From Diphasiastrum complanatum (taxonomy: Eukaryota > Streptophyta > Lycopodiopsida > Lycopodiales > Lycopodiaceae): DNA of 64,000 bases. Below are positions 16,802 to 27,349 of this stretch, one piece after another. Numbering within the stretch: position 1 is the first letter of the stretch; each line of letters begins with the position of its first letter. Where the stretch lies: assembly GCA_029204225.1 (NCBI GenBank), contig CM055102.1:36512585-36576584 (forward strand), in the 5' to 3' direction. The position numbers and the translations under genes were made by a program. The notes under the pieces were generated by a model that searched no databases, had not been told where the DNA came from, and saw nothing but the letters and a program-made list of their open reading frames with translations.

Positions 16802-19800
16802 CACCTCTTTCTTCTCCTACGACCAAAGCTTAAATAAACACTAGAAAATTTTGCAATCCTATCAACATCTTCCACACTAGTGGACCAAGACCTAGTAAAA
16901 CCATGGGTTACACTATCAAACATAAATACCAGACACATCTAGATAGAAGATATCGTTTGCAAGTTATGCAATGTGATGACTTTATGACAAAAGTTTATGG
17001 CAAACGTTGATGTCAATTAGTCGTATTAGTTATATGATCATTTTCATGATTGGCTCCACCTAGAAATTGGTCTTACAAACTATTGAAATCCCAAACAAAG
17101 GATAACTACTCATCATCAAAAGCAACCACCTCCACCACAACAAGTTCACACAATATGGGCATGACTTCTTAACAAATCTTCCCTTTGGCATGAACTTTAG
17201 CTTGCAAAAATTTCTCATTTAAGTATAGTTAGTATTCAATATTGTAGCAAAGCTTCTTGAATGTTTTAATGACTATTGGCCTCAACTTGGGTTTTTTGCA
17301 ACCATCTGCCACAAAAACCTAACATAGCTTGCTTTACTATGATGTATCATTCTTATTAATTCAAGCCAAATCCATCATTTATAAAAATGAGCTCGGAGAT
17401 CCAAATTTTCCAAGTTAGATCTTGTTGCAAACATATTCGATATAAAAGTTGCATTTTCGAAGCTTTCGTCAAAAGCCTATATGCATCTCATTAGAAAATG
17501 CAAATATGCAAACCTAAAAACAACCAACACATTTGGAGCATCTTCACATAAGAGCAAGCAAACCTCAATTACGCTTCTGTTTGAAAATTGATCTGCACCT
17601 CATACAAACATCCCCCATGAATGCATTACACCTATTTTTGTTTCCATAATCCCTTCAGAGACTACAACAAGCAACCCTTTTAGGAAAATCTTTCTTGCAA
17701 CAAGAACCTTTTGAAGCCCTAATGCACAACAAAAACCCTAGGATGGGATGGACTCGTGATTGAATTCTAGCAACAATATTGAATAGAAATTGGTATATCA
17801 CTCTTTCGATTCATCAACCACATTTGGTCACTCCCAACTTAGCCATTTTGGAAACATGACATTGTTGGGCTCATCCTCAAGAAAGCCTGAGTGAAAAAAT
17901 GGGGGATGACATACCTATCATGTTGTTGCTTGTGATCTATAAGCTTTTGACAAAATGCCAGCCCATCAACTTTCTCTAATTGAATATGCCAGACACCTAA
18001 AGCAAGATACAAACTTTCTCTAGGTAGATATAAACACCATGTGTTTGGATTACTTAAGGAGAATAATGCACAAACTAGGATTTGGACACAAGTGGACCAT
18101 ATCCTCCCAAGACCCAACATGTATGAAGGTTCCTTGTCTTCATGCACCTAATGGTATTTAGTAAATAGCCTTTCATGGTTGCATGAGTGTGTGACCCCGT
18201 TAGGTAAGGCATATTATTCGGATATCAAATAAGCCCCCTAAGTGGAAGCATGCATGCATAAACTCCACAAAATGGAAAGGCCAAATAGCTTACAATTAAA
18301 CTCTTAATTTCCAAGTTTTGGTGTAAGCTTGTTAGAACTCCTTTCACATTTATTTTTGAGTGAAAGTTAAGGGAGTAAAAAGTGACAGAGAAGTAGTTGT
18401 TCCATAAACAAACAATCTTTCAAAGACTTCACCCCTTTGTATAAATGTCTCATTTTTTGAGAGATAAAGGTTGTGTAATGTATTCAATGAGATAATGCTG
18501 AAATCTTGTGTAGATGATTTATTTCACGATATTTTTTTTCGCTTGCTCTCTTTCTCTTGCGCCTTATCCCTTCATGGAGAATGTGGCTATGAAATATTAG
18601 AGTGCTTTTGTTAATCATGAATTGTATACAATTGGAATTAGGCATAGTTCATGGCGTTTCGCTTCTAGAAAGCTTAGTTGATGTTGTTTCAGAACTCCAC
18701 TCTCATTTTCCTCTTCCATTTGTTTGAATGAGAGTTAACATTGCCTCTTACATTATAGAATCATGCTAGATCTTTTGAGTTAACACTAATTGAACCTTGA
18801 ACTTCATTTGTAAATGTTTGTTTGGTGATTTGTGAATGTGGGCCACACATGTTGGCAAGCAACAAAAACCCTCTCCCTTGGAAACAAAAGTGGCTAACAT
18901 GTAAAGAACCTCAATGCATTTTGGCACCATTGCCAAGGAGAGGACTGCCAATTCTTTAAATCTAGCTCTTTTTAGCTTGGGAATATTCATTTATAGTAGC
19001 CTAGGCAATTAATTTTTAGTTTTGGTTCACTAAATTAAGATTGTTGTGAGTTTCTATTATTTCTAAAAATAGTTTAGAAATTTGAAAATTCTATTATATC
19101 TTTCTCTAGAGTGCATGAGGTATGACTTTTTTTTTTTATATAGATATTTAAGTCAAAATACATCTAACAAAAGTGGCCAAAGCTTGATATACGATGATAA
19201 ATGACCATTTTTTAACAAGAAATACGGCCATTGTCACTATCTGAACTCTCTTATTTCTAACTTGTAACGAGACATAGTCGCAATTGCAACCAACTTGTGG
19301 ACAATACATAAGATACTCACGGCTACACAAAAAATTTCCAAGTCAACCAACAAATTAGCAAAAGTAGCCAATCTCAAGGGATGTGAAACTACTTGTATGA
19401 TAAACGAGTGATCATTTTTCTGACTAAGTGCAATATATTTTTGAGATTTGATATGGGAATTGACAACCAAAGAGCAAAGAGTTGTGAAACACCCCAACAA
19501 TCCAACATTTTTTAAACAAAACCCATGCTTTAAAAGACACCAAAGTCTTCATTTGATTGATACTAACCTTGTTCTGTGTAATGGCAATGTTGGTTGTTGT
19601 TAAACTAGTTTTCATTTGCACAAAAAGACCCATCTTAAACAAGAGAAACTTCATAAGTCCGAGAGTACAGTGTCTCTTATTGCATCAAAAGTTCATTCTA
19701 TTGAACAAAGCCAACTTATGATGGGGTCGAGGTTTGAGGAGGAGTATCCCTAACATGCATGTCCAAGTAGATCTTCATCATTGTACAAGGCCAAGTCCTT

Positions 19801-19890
19801 GTGGTTCTTGTTTCATGGAAAAGAAAGGATAAGTGAAGGTGGTATTCATTCTATTCTACTCACCTACGATTCTCTTTCTTTGGTTGATGT
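16802..19890. other. Unassigned AT-rich region
   Basis: About 3.1 kb without a recognisable gene or element. Short frames are scattered on both strands (for example 17839-18147 minus, 19148-19654 minus) and resemble nothing I know. A TATA-like TGTATAAATG near 18438 could mark an old LTR, but no flanking signature was found. Confidence 0.4.
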
Positions 19891-20593
19891 TGTATCTTGC
19901 CTAGTAAGGCTATTATGTTTTTGAATGAAGTCTTTAGTTTGGAATTAATTCTTGTTATTGATGACTTGATTATGTTTCCAAAACATCTAGAAATCAAGAT
20001 ATTGTATCATCATTTATATGCTCTTAAATTGAGTAAGAGCAAGAATAAGAACAAGCTCAAACATATTGAAGAATACGTTCCTTCATAACTTCTTTTGAGA
20101 GTAAGTAGAACATCCATTGAGGACACTTACATCCTTAAAAAAGTATTTAGCCTCAATTTGATCAAGTTAGAGTATAGTTTCAAGATTAGATCCATTTTGG
20201 ATAGAGTTCATAGTGTTTGGACTAATAAAACTAGCATGCTTAATCTTGAATATCACTCATGGTATAATCTTGATCTATATGATCTTTGTGATAATGATGA
20301 GGCATGGAAGCCTCGGATTTTTTAGATTCTTATGCAGCCCACTTCATGCAAAGGAACTTTGCAAATTCGGGATCTACATCAGGCATGGAGGAAGCATATC
20401 GACATAGTGGCAAATTGGTGAAAAAATTTTCAAAGGCATTTGGAAAAGATTTCTATCAAAGAGATCTTATCGTAGATCTGGTAAGCATGCTGCTATGATG
20501 GATTCTTTGTTCATGTTCACTTCAAATGCAAAGCAAAGAATCCACACTCAAAGGATCCTCACCAACATCAGATATATATATTTCAAGGAGGAG
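19891..20593 (+). mobile_element. Internal region of an unclassified LTR element, ending in a polypurine tract
   Basis: A set of plus-strand short frames (19897-20088, 20095-20325, 20304-20498) precedes AAGGAGGAG at 20585-20593. This is the same polypurine tract form that precedes the LTRs at 9984 and 33380. The encoded residues, Lys/Leu/Ser-rich, match no Copia or Gypsy domain I know, so this may be a non-autonomous element sharing LTR signals with the Copia family. Confidence 0.4.
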
Positions 20594-21310
20594 TGTTAAA
20601 ATTGTAAAACATATCTATCATATGTTGTTGATGTTTGGGGGGTCCTACCCATGTAAATACTTTGTACATATCCAAGGTATGTGAATTGAGCACATATCCT
20701 TGTAGAATAGGGCGAGTTTGGGTTAGGTAGATCAAATTCCAATGACATGCATAAAGTCTAGTTGGACTAGTATGACATGCAATAATGTTGACAATGTCTA
20801 GATTGACATGCATGTAGAATTTCACATAGAATTGGACAAATATGGACTTGTAGAACTCGAGCCACATCAAAACCATTGTGTCCTAAGTTTACATTGAGAC
20901 ATGCAAGACATGCAAATAGTCTAATGGACACATGCAAATAGTCTAATGGACACATGCATGTAGTTTTGTAGGTTCATATTTGAGAATTTGACATTTGGAG
21001 AAAGTAGGTAGAAGTTAGGTGCAATCTGTGCATGCAAGCAGTTAGGTGTCAAGATAATAGTACTTTTCACTTGAATACGTGCAGGATATGCATTGAATGC
21101 AAGGAGTACCATGGATTTTGGCTCTCCTATATATGTACATATCATTCTCATTCATTTCCAATGAAGAATCAAGCATTGGTAATGTCATAATGTCAATTTT
21201 GGATCACATTCTATGTTGCTTGTAATTGTACTCTCTCTCTAACTCAAATTTTGTGTCTTCTTTATACATGATTTTGCATGTGTACTTTTCCTATTTGTGA
21301 GGAATTAATG
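20594..21310 (+). mobile_element. LTR of a Copia-like or non-autonomous element
   Basis: It starts TGTTAAAATTG at 20594, directly after the polypurine tract, and has a TATA box CTATATATG at 21128-21136. It contains a 22-bp direct repeat at 20909-20952. The 3' edge is an estimate. Minus-strand Gypsy sequence is recognisable from about 21330. Confidence 0.55.
20909..20958. repeat. 22-bp tandem repeat, 2.3 copies
   Basis: The unit CATGCAAATAGTCTAATGGA+CA occupies 20909-20930 and 20931-20952 perfectly, followed by the partial CATGCA. It lies in the upstream (U3-like) part of the LTR. Confidence 0.95.
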
Positions 21311-21329
21311 TAGCTTTGATCTGTAGCAT

Positions 21330-22005
21330 TCTAGATTGTGCTTTAGCCAGTGACCGCCACCGATGCCCTCATGTGCCTGAGATATGGTAGGACATATCTC
21401 AAATTCATAAGCACATCTACGTATAATTCCGTCAGTGTCCTTTATATATAATTGTCCTGCTATGAGTTGAAAGGGTGCTGTCTTTAGTAAAAAACTTCAT
21501 TTTGCTACTGTAGTTAGTAGGCCCTCCTTGAGTCGGCCTGTTGTTAGGAATTGAGTGATTTCCTCAGCCCACAAGGGTGTGGCATCAATCTGAAAAAGGC
21601 ATTTCCTCAGCCCACAAGGGTGTGGCATCAATCTGAAAAAGGCATTTCCTCAGCCCACAAGGGTAAGGCATCAGGAAGATCGTCGTTGACTGGTGCATCA
21701 GCCTTTTCAGCATTGGGAAGTCTGGAAAGGTAATTAGCCATGAAATGCTGGGTTCCTTTCTTGACAACTACTTGGAAATTGAATTCCTCTAGTATTAACA
21801 ACCATCTAGCGATACAGCCCGTCTTACAGGACTTATTAACAATATATAACAGGGCTTGATGGTCTGTGTAGAAGACAAAGATTTGGCCTAGTAGACAATG
21901 CCTAAGTTGCTGTACAGCGTAGACCATGGCCAATGCTTCTCGTTCGGTTGTTGTATAGTTTACTTCAGCAGGCACTAGTTGCCTGCTCAAGAAACGTACC
22001 GGAAA
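21330..22005 (-). pseudogene. Gypsy RNase H and start of integrase
   Basis: On the minus strand from about 22005, the frame at 21990-21628 reads 'NYTTTEREALAMVYAVQQLR', then 'FYTDHQALLYIVNK' and 'WLLILEEFNFQVVVKKGTQH', the standard Ty3/Gypsy RNase H with its catalytic acidic residues. The connecting segment 'NYLSRLPNAE' follows. After a 43-bp tandem duplication (21559-21674) the family pattern resumes in another frame with 'APFQLIAGQLYIKDTDGIIR', the segment before the integrase zinc finger, and fades near 21330. RT is missing. At about 22006 it is joined to a plus-strand Copia fragment. Confidence 0.88.
21559..21674. repeat. 43-bp tandem repeat within Gypsy coding sequence, 2.7 copies
   Basis: Units start at 21559, 21602 and 21645 (TTTCCTCAGCCCACAAGGGT...). 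The first two copies are identical. On the minus strand they encode repeated 'LWAEEMPFSD'-type segments. Since 43 is not a multiple of 3, the expansion also shifts the frame. Confidence 0.95.
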
Positions 22006-22007
22006 AT

Positions 22008-22434
22008 CCTTGCCATATTTGCCTGGTTGTGCTAGGAGACCTTCTATTCCTACTCAATAATGGTCCCATATCTTGGAACAATCGGAAACAGACCTCCATT
22101 ACAATGTCATCCACAGAATCGAAATACATTGCAACCTCTCAAGCCAAAGAGACAATTTGGTTGAGAAATTTACTATTTGATATTGGTCTCAAACAGTCTG
22201 CTCCAACACTGATACTATCTGATAATTAGAGTATTGCAATATCTATCAATCCTAGATTTCATTCTAGAGGTAAGCACATCGAGCACGATACTCAACAAGG
22301 AGGTAAGTATGAGATTTTGCATAACATTATACATGGCAGCTGACATGTTCACAAAAGGATTGAATAAGGAAACACACAAGAATTTTTATGCTATATTGAA
22401 TTTGAAAATCAAGGCATTCAAGGATCCAGATTAA
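22008..22434 (+). pseudogene. Copia RNase H, C-terminal fragment
   Basis: The frame reads 'GPISWNNRKQTSITMSSTES' (around 22060-22115) and 'AKETIWLRNLLFDIGLKQSA', the RNase H end of a Copia polyprotein. An in-frame stop interrupts it at 22227-22229, and a deletion after 'SRGKHIE' (about 22285) removes about 28 bp present in the inverted relative at 22879-23160. The frame then ends at 22434, followed by AAGGGTGGG and an LTR start. RT and all upstream parts are absent. Confidence 0.85.
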
Positions 22435-22441
22435 GGGTGGG

Positions 22442-22860
22442 TGTTGGATTTCTATCCTCTCCATCCCTATCTCTCTCTCTTCTAATCTAGATCCATTCAT
22501 TATGTTGTTGTGCTTGAATGATCTATCACTTTATCTTACACGCTTGATTAAATTATGATCTACTGATCTATCATTTTACAATGACAAATGTACATGAGAG
22601 CAGTCGGTGATGCCTGATTAGTGGAGAGAAGAGTGGATAGCCATAATTCGTGCTTCTTTCTTTAGTCCTTGTCGTTGCTTTGGGCCATAACCGCCTTGCT
22701 CTGTTAGTGACCTCTAATTAAGGTTTGTACTTTACAAAATGGGATTAAGGCACCATGCTGTTATTATAAATCTCTAAGTCAATGTAGTTGAGAAGTCGGA
22801 GACTTTGATGTCAAGTTGCTTTTGAGAATATGTCAATGACTTCGACGTCAGGCTATCTCT
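22442..22860 (+). mobile_element. Putative 3' LTR following the Copia RNase H fragment
   Basis: It starts TGTTGGATTTC at 22442, right after the polypurine-like AAGGGTGGG. The end is uncertain. Minus-strand RNase H similarity begins near 22870. Confidence 0.5.
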
Positions 22861-23175
22861 TGAAAAAACAAGGATGCCCTATTTTTTTAAATTCAAAATA
22901 GCACAAAATCTCTTGTGTGCTTTTTGACTTAACCCCATTGTAAATATGTCAGCTGCCATGTACTGGGTTCTACAAAATTTCAGACTTACCTCCTTGTTGA
23001 GTACTCTGCTCATGATATAGTGGTACTTAATCTCGATGTGCTTGCTTCTAGAATGAAATCTAGGATTGATTGATAATGCTATAGCACTCTGATTGTCGCA
23101 CTGAATAATTGTTGGAGCAGTTTGTCTGAGACCAATATCGGACAATAGATTCCTCAGCCGAATTGCCTCTTTTCA
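22861..23175 (-). pseudogene. Copia RNase H, C-terminal fragment, inverted relative of 22150-22434
   Basis: The minus frame reads 'LRQTAPTIIQCDNQSAIALS', 'INPRFHSRSKHIEIKYHYI' and 'QYMAADIFTMGLSQKAHK', the last quarter of Copia RNase H, including the DNQSA motif. It is clearly the same subfamily as the plus-strand copy a few hundred bases to the left and retains the segment that copy lost. No intact LTR accompanies it. Confidence 0.87.
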
Positions 23176-23340
23176 TAGATCTGAGTCGATTTGTGAAAAA
23201 GCTTCCTCAACTGTGGTTGGCTCCCGAATAGAATAGTGAGTAAATTCATCAGTATATTGGACAAGTTGAGATTGAATTCTTGTTGATCTCTTTGTTGAAT
23301 ATCTTTTGCACACCACTTTTTGACATGCTATCAGAGCGAT
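23176..23340 (+). promoter_or_regulatory. 5' LTR end and primer-binding site of a Copia element
   Basis: TGCTATCAGAGCGA at 23326-23339 is a primer-binding site for initiator-Met tRNA with one change from TGGTATCAGAGC. It marks the end of a 5' LTR whose start is not resolved because of the RNase H fragment to its left. The leader after it repeats 'ATATCAGAGCG' (23390) and 'AGTATCAGAGAATTG' (23452). A similar leader appears at 40664-40750. Confidence 0.65.
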
Positions 23341-23547
23341 TTTACTACTACTTTATCTGATCGCAAAATGATATCAGAGCGAAAGCTCTAGTACTTGATA
23401 TATTTCGGATACCAAATTGATATCGTACTCTTCAGTTCTTTTCAACCTTTTAGTATCAGAGAATTGTTTTTTTATTGTTGGTATTACCACATCTTAGCAT
23501 CGTCGATACAATCGACAAACTAAGTTCCAGAGGGTTTCTCATAGTAA

Positions 23548-26020
23548 AGCTGGTCTTATCACAGACAAGCTAAATGGATCCAATTATCATTTGTGGAGAT
23601 TTAAGATGAAGACCTCGCTAATCACCAGCAAATTATGGGACGTTGTTACAGGTACACAAGTAAAACCTGAAGACGACAACTCAAAGTGGAAATCGAAGTG
23701 TCAAATTTCAAAGTTTAAGGACTGAAATTGATCTACAAATGATCACAAAGAGTGATTGGTATCTTGGGATCTTGATCTATATCAAGACTAGCTTCCAAAT
23801 CTAGCTTGTACTTGACAATCTTTGTGCTTCCAAACAAAAACAATAAAAAAAAGATGATCCACGGCTTCACACGTGTGAAGTACAGCTACTGTACAGCCTG
23901 ATAATAGATAAATAGTTTACTTATCATTTACGAAGCATTTATCCACAAAGAAAGTGCTTAAGAGAGTCAAAACACAATGATTGCCCCACAAACCAAGATT
24001 TCTCATCATTAGCTCAAAAAAGGATCCATCATGGATCAAGTACAAAATCACCATAATCTCTCTCTAAGCTGCATCCAGTACGTGTGGGACAACTCATTGT
24101 ACTTATCCATATCCACTTTGGATAAGATCTATCAAGTTTGCCATGTCATCCATTGGTGGTTTGTGTTGACCTTCTAGATTCCTACAATCTAGGACCTAAC
24201 TCCTATAATTTAGGAGATGTCATATTAGACTCAAATGAAAGCTAATCAAAATGGATCTGAATATTACAAGTGTCATTTCACACGTGTGGACAGGTCCTCA
24301 CACGTGTGGATCCACATAGATGTCTAATGTTCATCAAAAACCATGTGAAAATTGCTAAATTCTAACACGAAGGACAGTGAAACTTTTGCACTTATTATCC
24401 TCAATATATCAGCAGATACACAGATTGGACACATAGCTGAAGCTAAAATGCCAAGAGACATTTGGGACATTTTGAACTCACTATATGACGTGAGGGACGT
24501 AGCTACTAAGTTACATCTGCAAAGGAAATTCTTCACATTCAAAATGTCTACTGGTGATTCTCTTCAGAGTCACATTGACCAGTTTAAGAATCTCTTGCAA
24601 CAGATGGCCATTGTCGGATCAGTCATAGATGATCAAGATACAATAATGAGATTGCTTTTAAGCTTGCCCACTACATATGAGAACTGGGTGATGATCATAT
24701 CAACACACTCATGTTTAACTCTTACTAGAGCTATCACTATGTTGCTGCAAAAAGACAATCAAAGATGTCAAGACACTCCATCTACTTCCTCCTCTCAGGC
24801 TCTATATGTCAACAAAGGCTCGAGGCGACATAAGCAGAAAAGCTCCAAGAAGGCTGCAACGAATCAGAAACAGACTCAAGGTCAAACACAGTTTCATCAT
24901 CTCCCCAGGTCGAAATGGATGAAGGCACATTCATGGTCAAAGATCAAAGCACATTTTTAGATGATTCATGGTTTCTGGATTTTGGAACAACTCAACATAT
25001 GACCAATCAATGTGAGATCTTCAACTCCTGCACTCCTTACAACATGAAGAAATTTGTTCATCTTGGTGACAACAGTACTCACACTATTGAAGGTGAAGGT
25101 ACTGTAAGATTGCGATTCCAGCATGATCAATTCAAATTAGGTTTTATATGTTCCTAAACTCTCTACAAATCTGTTATCAGTAAGTAGAATTACAGATTTA
25201 GGTCATAAGGTAGAATTTGAATCTGATCAATGCAAAATAGTTGATAGGAGTTATAAGATCCTTACACTCAGCAAGAGGCAGGGTTACTTATATAGATTGG
25301 CACATTGCTATTCTGATTTTAGTCAACCCTTGAAAACCTCTGTTCTAGTCGATAAAGCATTATTGTGGCATCATTGCTTAGGACACTTGAATCACGCATC
25401 TATATCGAATATGTCCAAACAAATCCATGATTCTTGATCTTGACTATCCTTCTGGTAAGGTCGATCTCCCTATCTGTCATAGCTGCATCTTTGGAAAGCA
25501 GACTAGGATTCCTTTTAGATCAAACCATATGCATGCAACAAAAGATCTGTTAGATGTTGTTCATATAGATATATATGGACCTATGCAAACTCCCTCATTA
25601 CTAGATGCAAAGTATTTCATTACCTTTATTGACGAATTCTCTAGAAAAATAGTCTTCTATTTTATCAAACATAGACTAGAGACTTTCATCAAATTCAGAC
25701 AATTCAAAGAGCATGTTGAAAATCAAGCTGGTAAACGAATCAAAGCACTGAGGTCAGATAGCGGGGGAGAATACATCTCCAACAAATTCAAGGACTATTG
25801 CCTTAATGATGGCATTGAGCAACAATATATTACCTCTTATTCACCTCAGTCAAATGGTCTTGCTGAGAAAAAGAACAGAACCTTAATTGAATCGGCAAAG
25901 TGCATGTTATCACATGCGACACTTCGAAGTGCTTCTGGGCTGAAGCTGTTTCAACAGCAACCTGTATTCAAAACATATGTTCTACTAAAGGCTCTCAAAC
26001 AAAACACCATTCAAAGTTTG
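23548..26020 (+). pseudogene. Copia gag-protease-integrase, split by a solo LTR
   Basis: This is the 5' half of a Copia polyprotein. The gag N-terminus 'KLNGSNYHLWRFKMKTSL' lies at about 23563-23620. It is interrupted at 23698 by a solo LTR and resumes at 24373, running to about 24957 with 'SLYDVRDVATKLHLQRKFF'. A frameshift leads to the protease at 24915-25157, where the active site reads WFLDFGTTQHMT, with Phe in place of the usual Ser/Thr of D-S/T-G. Next come the pre-integrase zinc region ('WHHCLGHLNHA', 'ICHSCIFGKQTR') and the integrase core (25427-26010) with catalytic D in 'VHIDIYGP', D in 'RSDSGGEY' and E in 'NGLAEKKNRTL'. Similarity stops near 26010. RT and RNase H are missing. Confidence 0.88.
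23699..24367 (-). mobile_element. Solo LTR (669 bp) with 5-bp target-site duplication CGAAG
   Basis: The element runs TGTCAAATTTC...TTCTAACA and is flanked on both sides by CGAAG (23694-23698 and 24368-24372). Removing it and one CGAAG rejoins the surrounding gag frame exactly, so this is an insertion followed by LTR-LTR recombination. Read on the minus strand it starts TGTTAGAATT like the other Copia LTRs here. It holds three CACACGTGTG palindromes (23868-23877, 24279-24288, 24299-24308), the first within the 16-bp palindrome CTTCACACGTGTGAAG (23865-23880). Confidence 0.93.
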
Positions 26021-26424
26021 TTGTATTTATTTACTTCTGTTACATTTTCATACTTAATCAATACTACCTTTCGTTGCGTTTAGGTTTCGTCTTAGAATGT
26101 ATGCGTTTTTGTATTTCTTTGCGACTAATTCGTGAACAATTTGCGACTAATTATTTGTCTGATAATTTTCGATGCTTAATTGTTTGGCTACGTAATCAAT
26201 GTAATATTGGCGATTTCAAAGTTAGTTACTATAAGTTCAAACGTGATTTCTATCACTATTGTCTTGTTTGAAATTGATAGGGTAGTCATGCATTGGAAAG
26301 ACGAAGATTGTTTATTCCGCCATGCACGAAAAATTTTATTTCTAGACGCCTGAATTATTTTCATTCGTTTTGCTTTTCGAGTTCGTTTCTTTTCAAGCTA
26401 GACCTATCTTTTGCACACCACTTT
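26021..26424. other. Unassigned AT-rich spacer between two convergent Copia fragments
   Basis: About 400 bases, strongly AT-rich, with no match to either flanking Copia fragment. It may be an inserted element, but I found no terminal repeats or duplication. Confidence 0.4.
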
Positions 26425-27349
26425 CCGACATACATCGGACCACATATATCAGTATGCACAACATCCAGCAAATCTTTAGACATATGCTCTTGATTCGACT
26501 TAGATGGCCTTCTTGTCTGCTTTTCTATGATACAACTTTGGCAAGTAGGAGGGTCGACAATCTAATAGTTTAGATCAAGAGCTGAAGAATGCTTGTACAT
26601 ATAATCAATCGATATTTGAATAAGGTGACCAAGGCTATAATGCCAATCCTTTATTATCATGTGCTGAATTGCTTAAAGTACATACAATCATAGAATAGCA
26701 ATGAGAAAGTCTATAGAGATAACCTCGTCTCTTTCCGAGTGCAAGGACCCTTTTACTTTTATCAAGAATATTACATAAGTCTATCTCAAACTCTACCTTA
26801 TGTCCTAAATCAGTAATTCTACTAATCGACAACAAATTTGTCGTCAGATTCTGGATACACAGAACATTTGGTTTCAGCTTTGACACCCCATGCAGAAAAT
26901 TCATTCTAACAGTACCTTCACCTTCAATTATATGTGAGCTATTGTCTCCAAGGTGAACATATCTTTTAGTGTTGTAGGTCGAATAATCTGTAATTTTCTT
27001 CTAATGTTGCTTCTATGTCTTCTTCTTGGAGAATAGAGCTTAAGAGTCATTGATGGAGGACAAGGACGCTCCATTCCTATGAGTTTCCTCCCGCAACAGC
27101 ATAGTATGATATAGATAAAGCTATTTTTGAGTGAGTGAAAATCATCGTCACCCAGTTTTCATAAGAAGATGACAGCCTAGACAATAAAGTCATTACAACA
27201 TCAGAATCTACAGTTGCTGAATCTATGGATGTCATCTGCTCTAGTAGAGTCTTGAAATGATTTATGTGATTCTGAACAAAATCACTTTCTGACATTCTAA
27301 GGGAGAAGAACTGCTTTCTCAATGTTGGCAGATTCCAAGGAATCCCCAA
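26425..27349 (-). pseudogene. Copia gag-protease-integrase fragment
   Basis: On the minus strand, 27349-27077 is gag ('LRKQFFSLRMSESDFVQNHI', 'SSSYENWVTMIFTHSKIALS'), the same subfamily as the gag at 24372-24957. After a frame change, 26904-26635 gives the post-protease segment 'NLTTNLLSISRITDLGHKVE' and 'RGYLYRLSHCYS'. Further on, 'CQSCIIEKQTRRPSKSNQEH' and 'DVVHTDICGPM' give the pre-integrase cysteines and first catalytic Asp, ending at about 26425. Its orientation is opposite to the copy just to the left, so the two converge. Confidence 0.85.
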
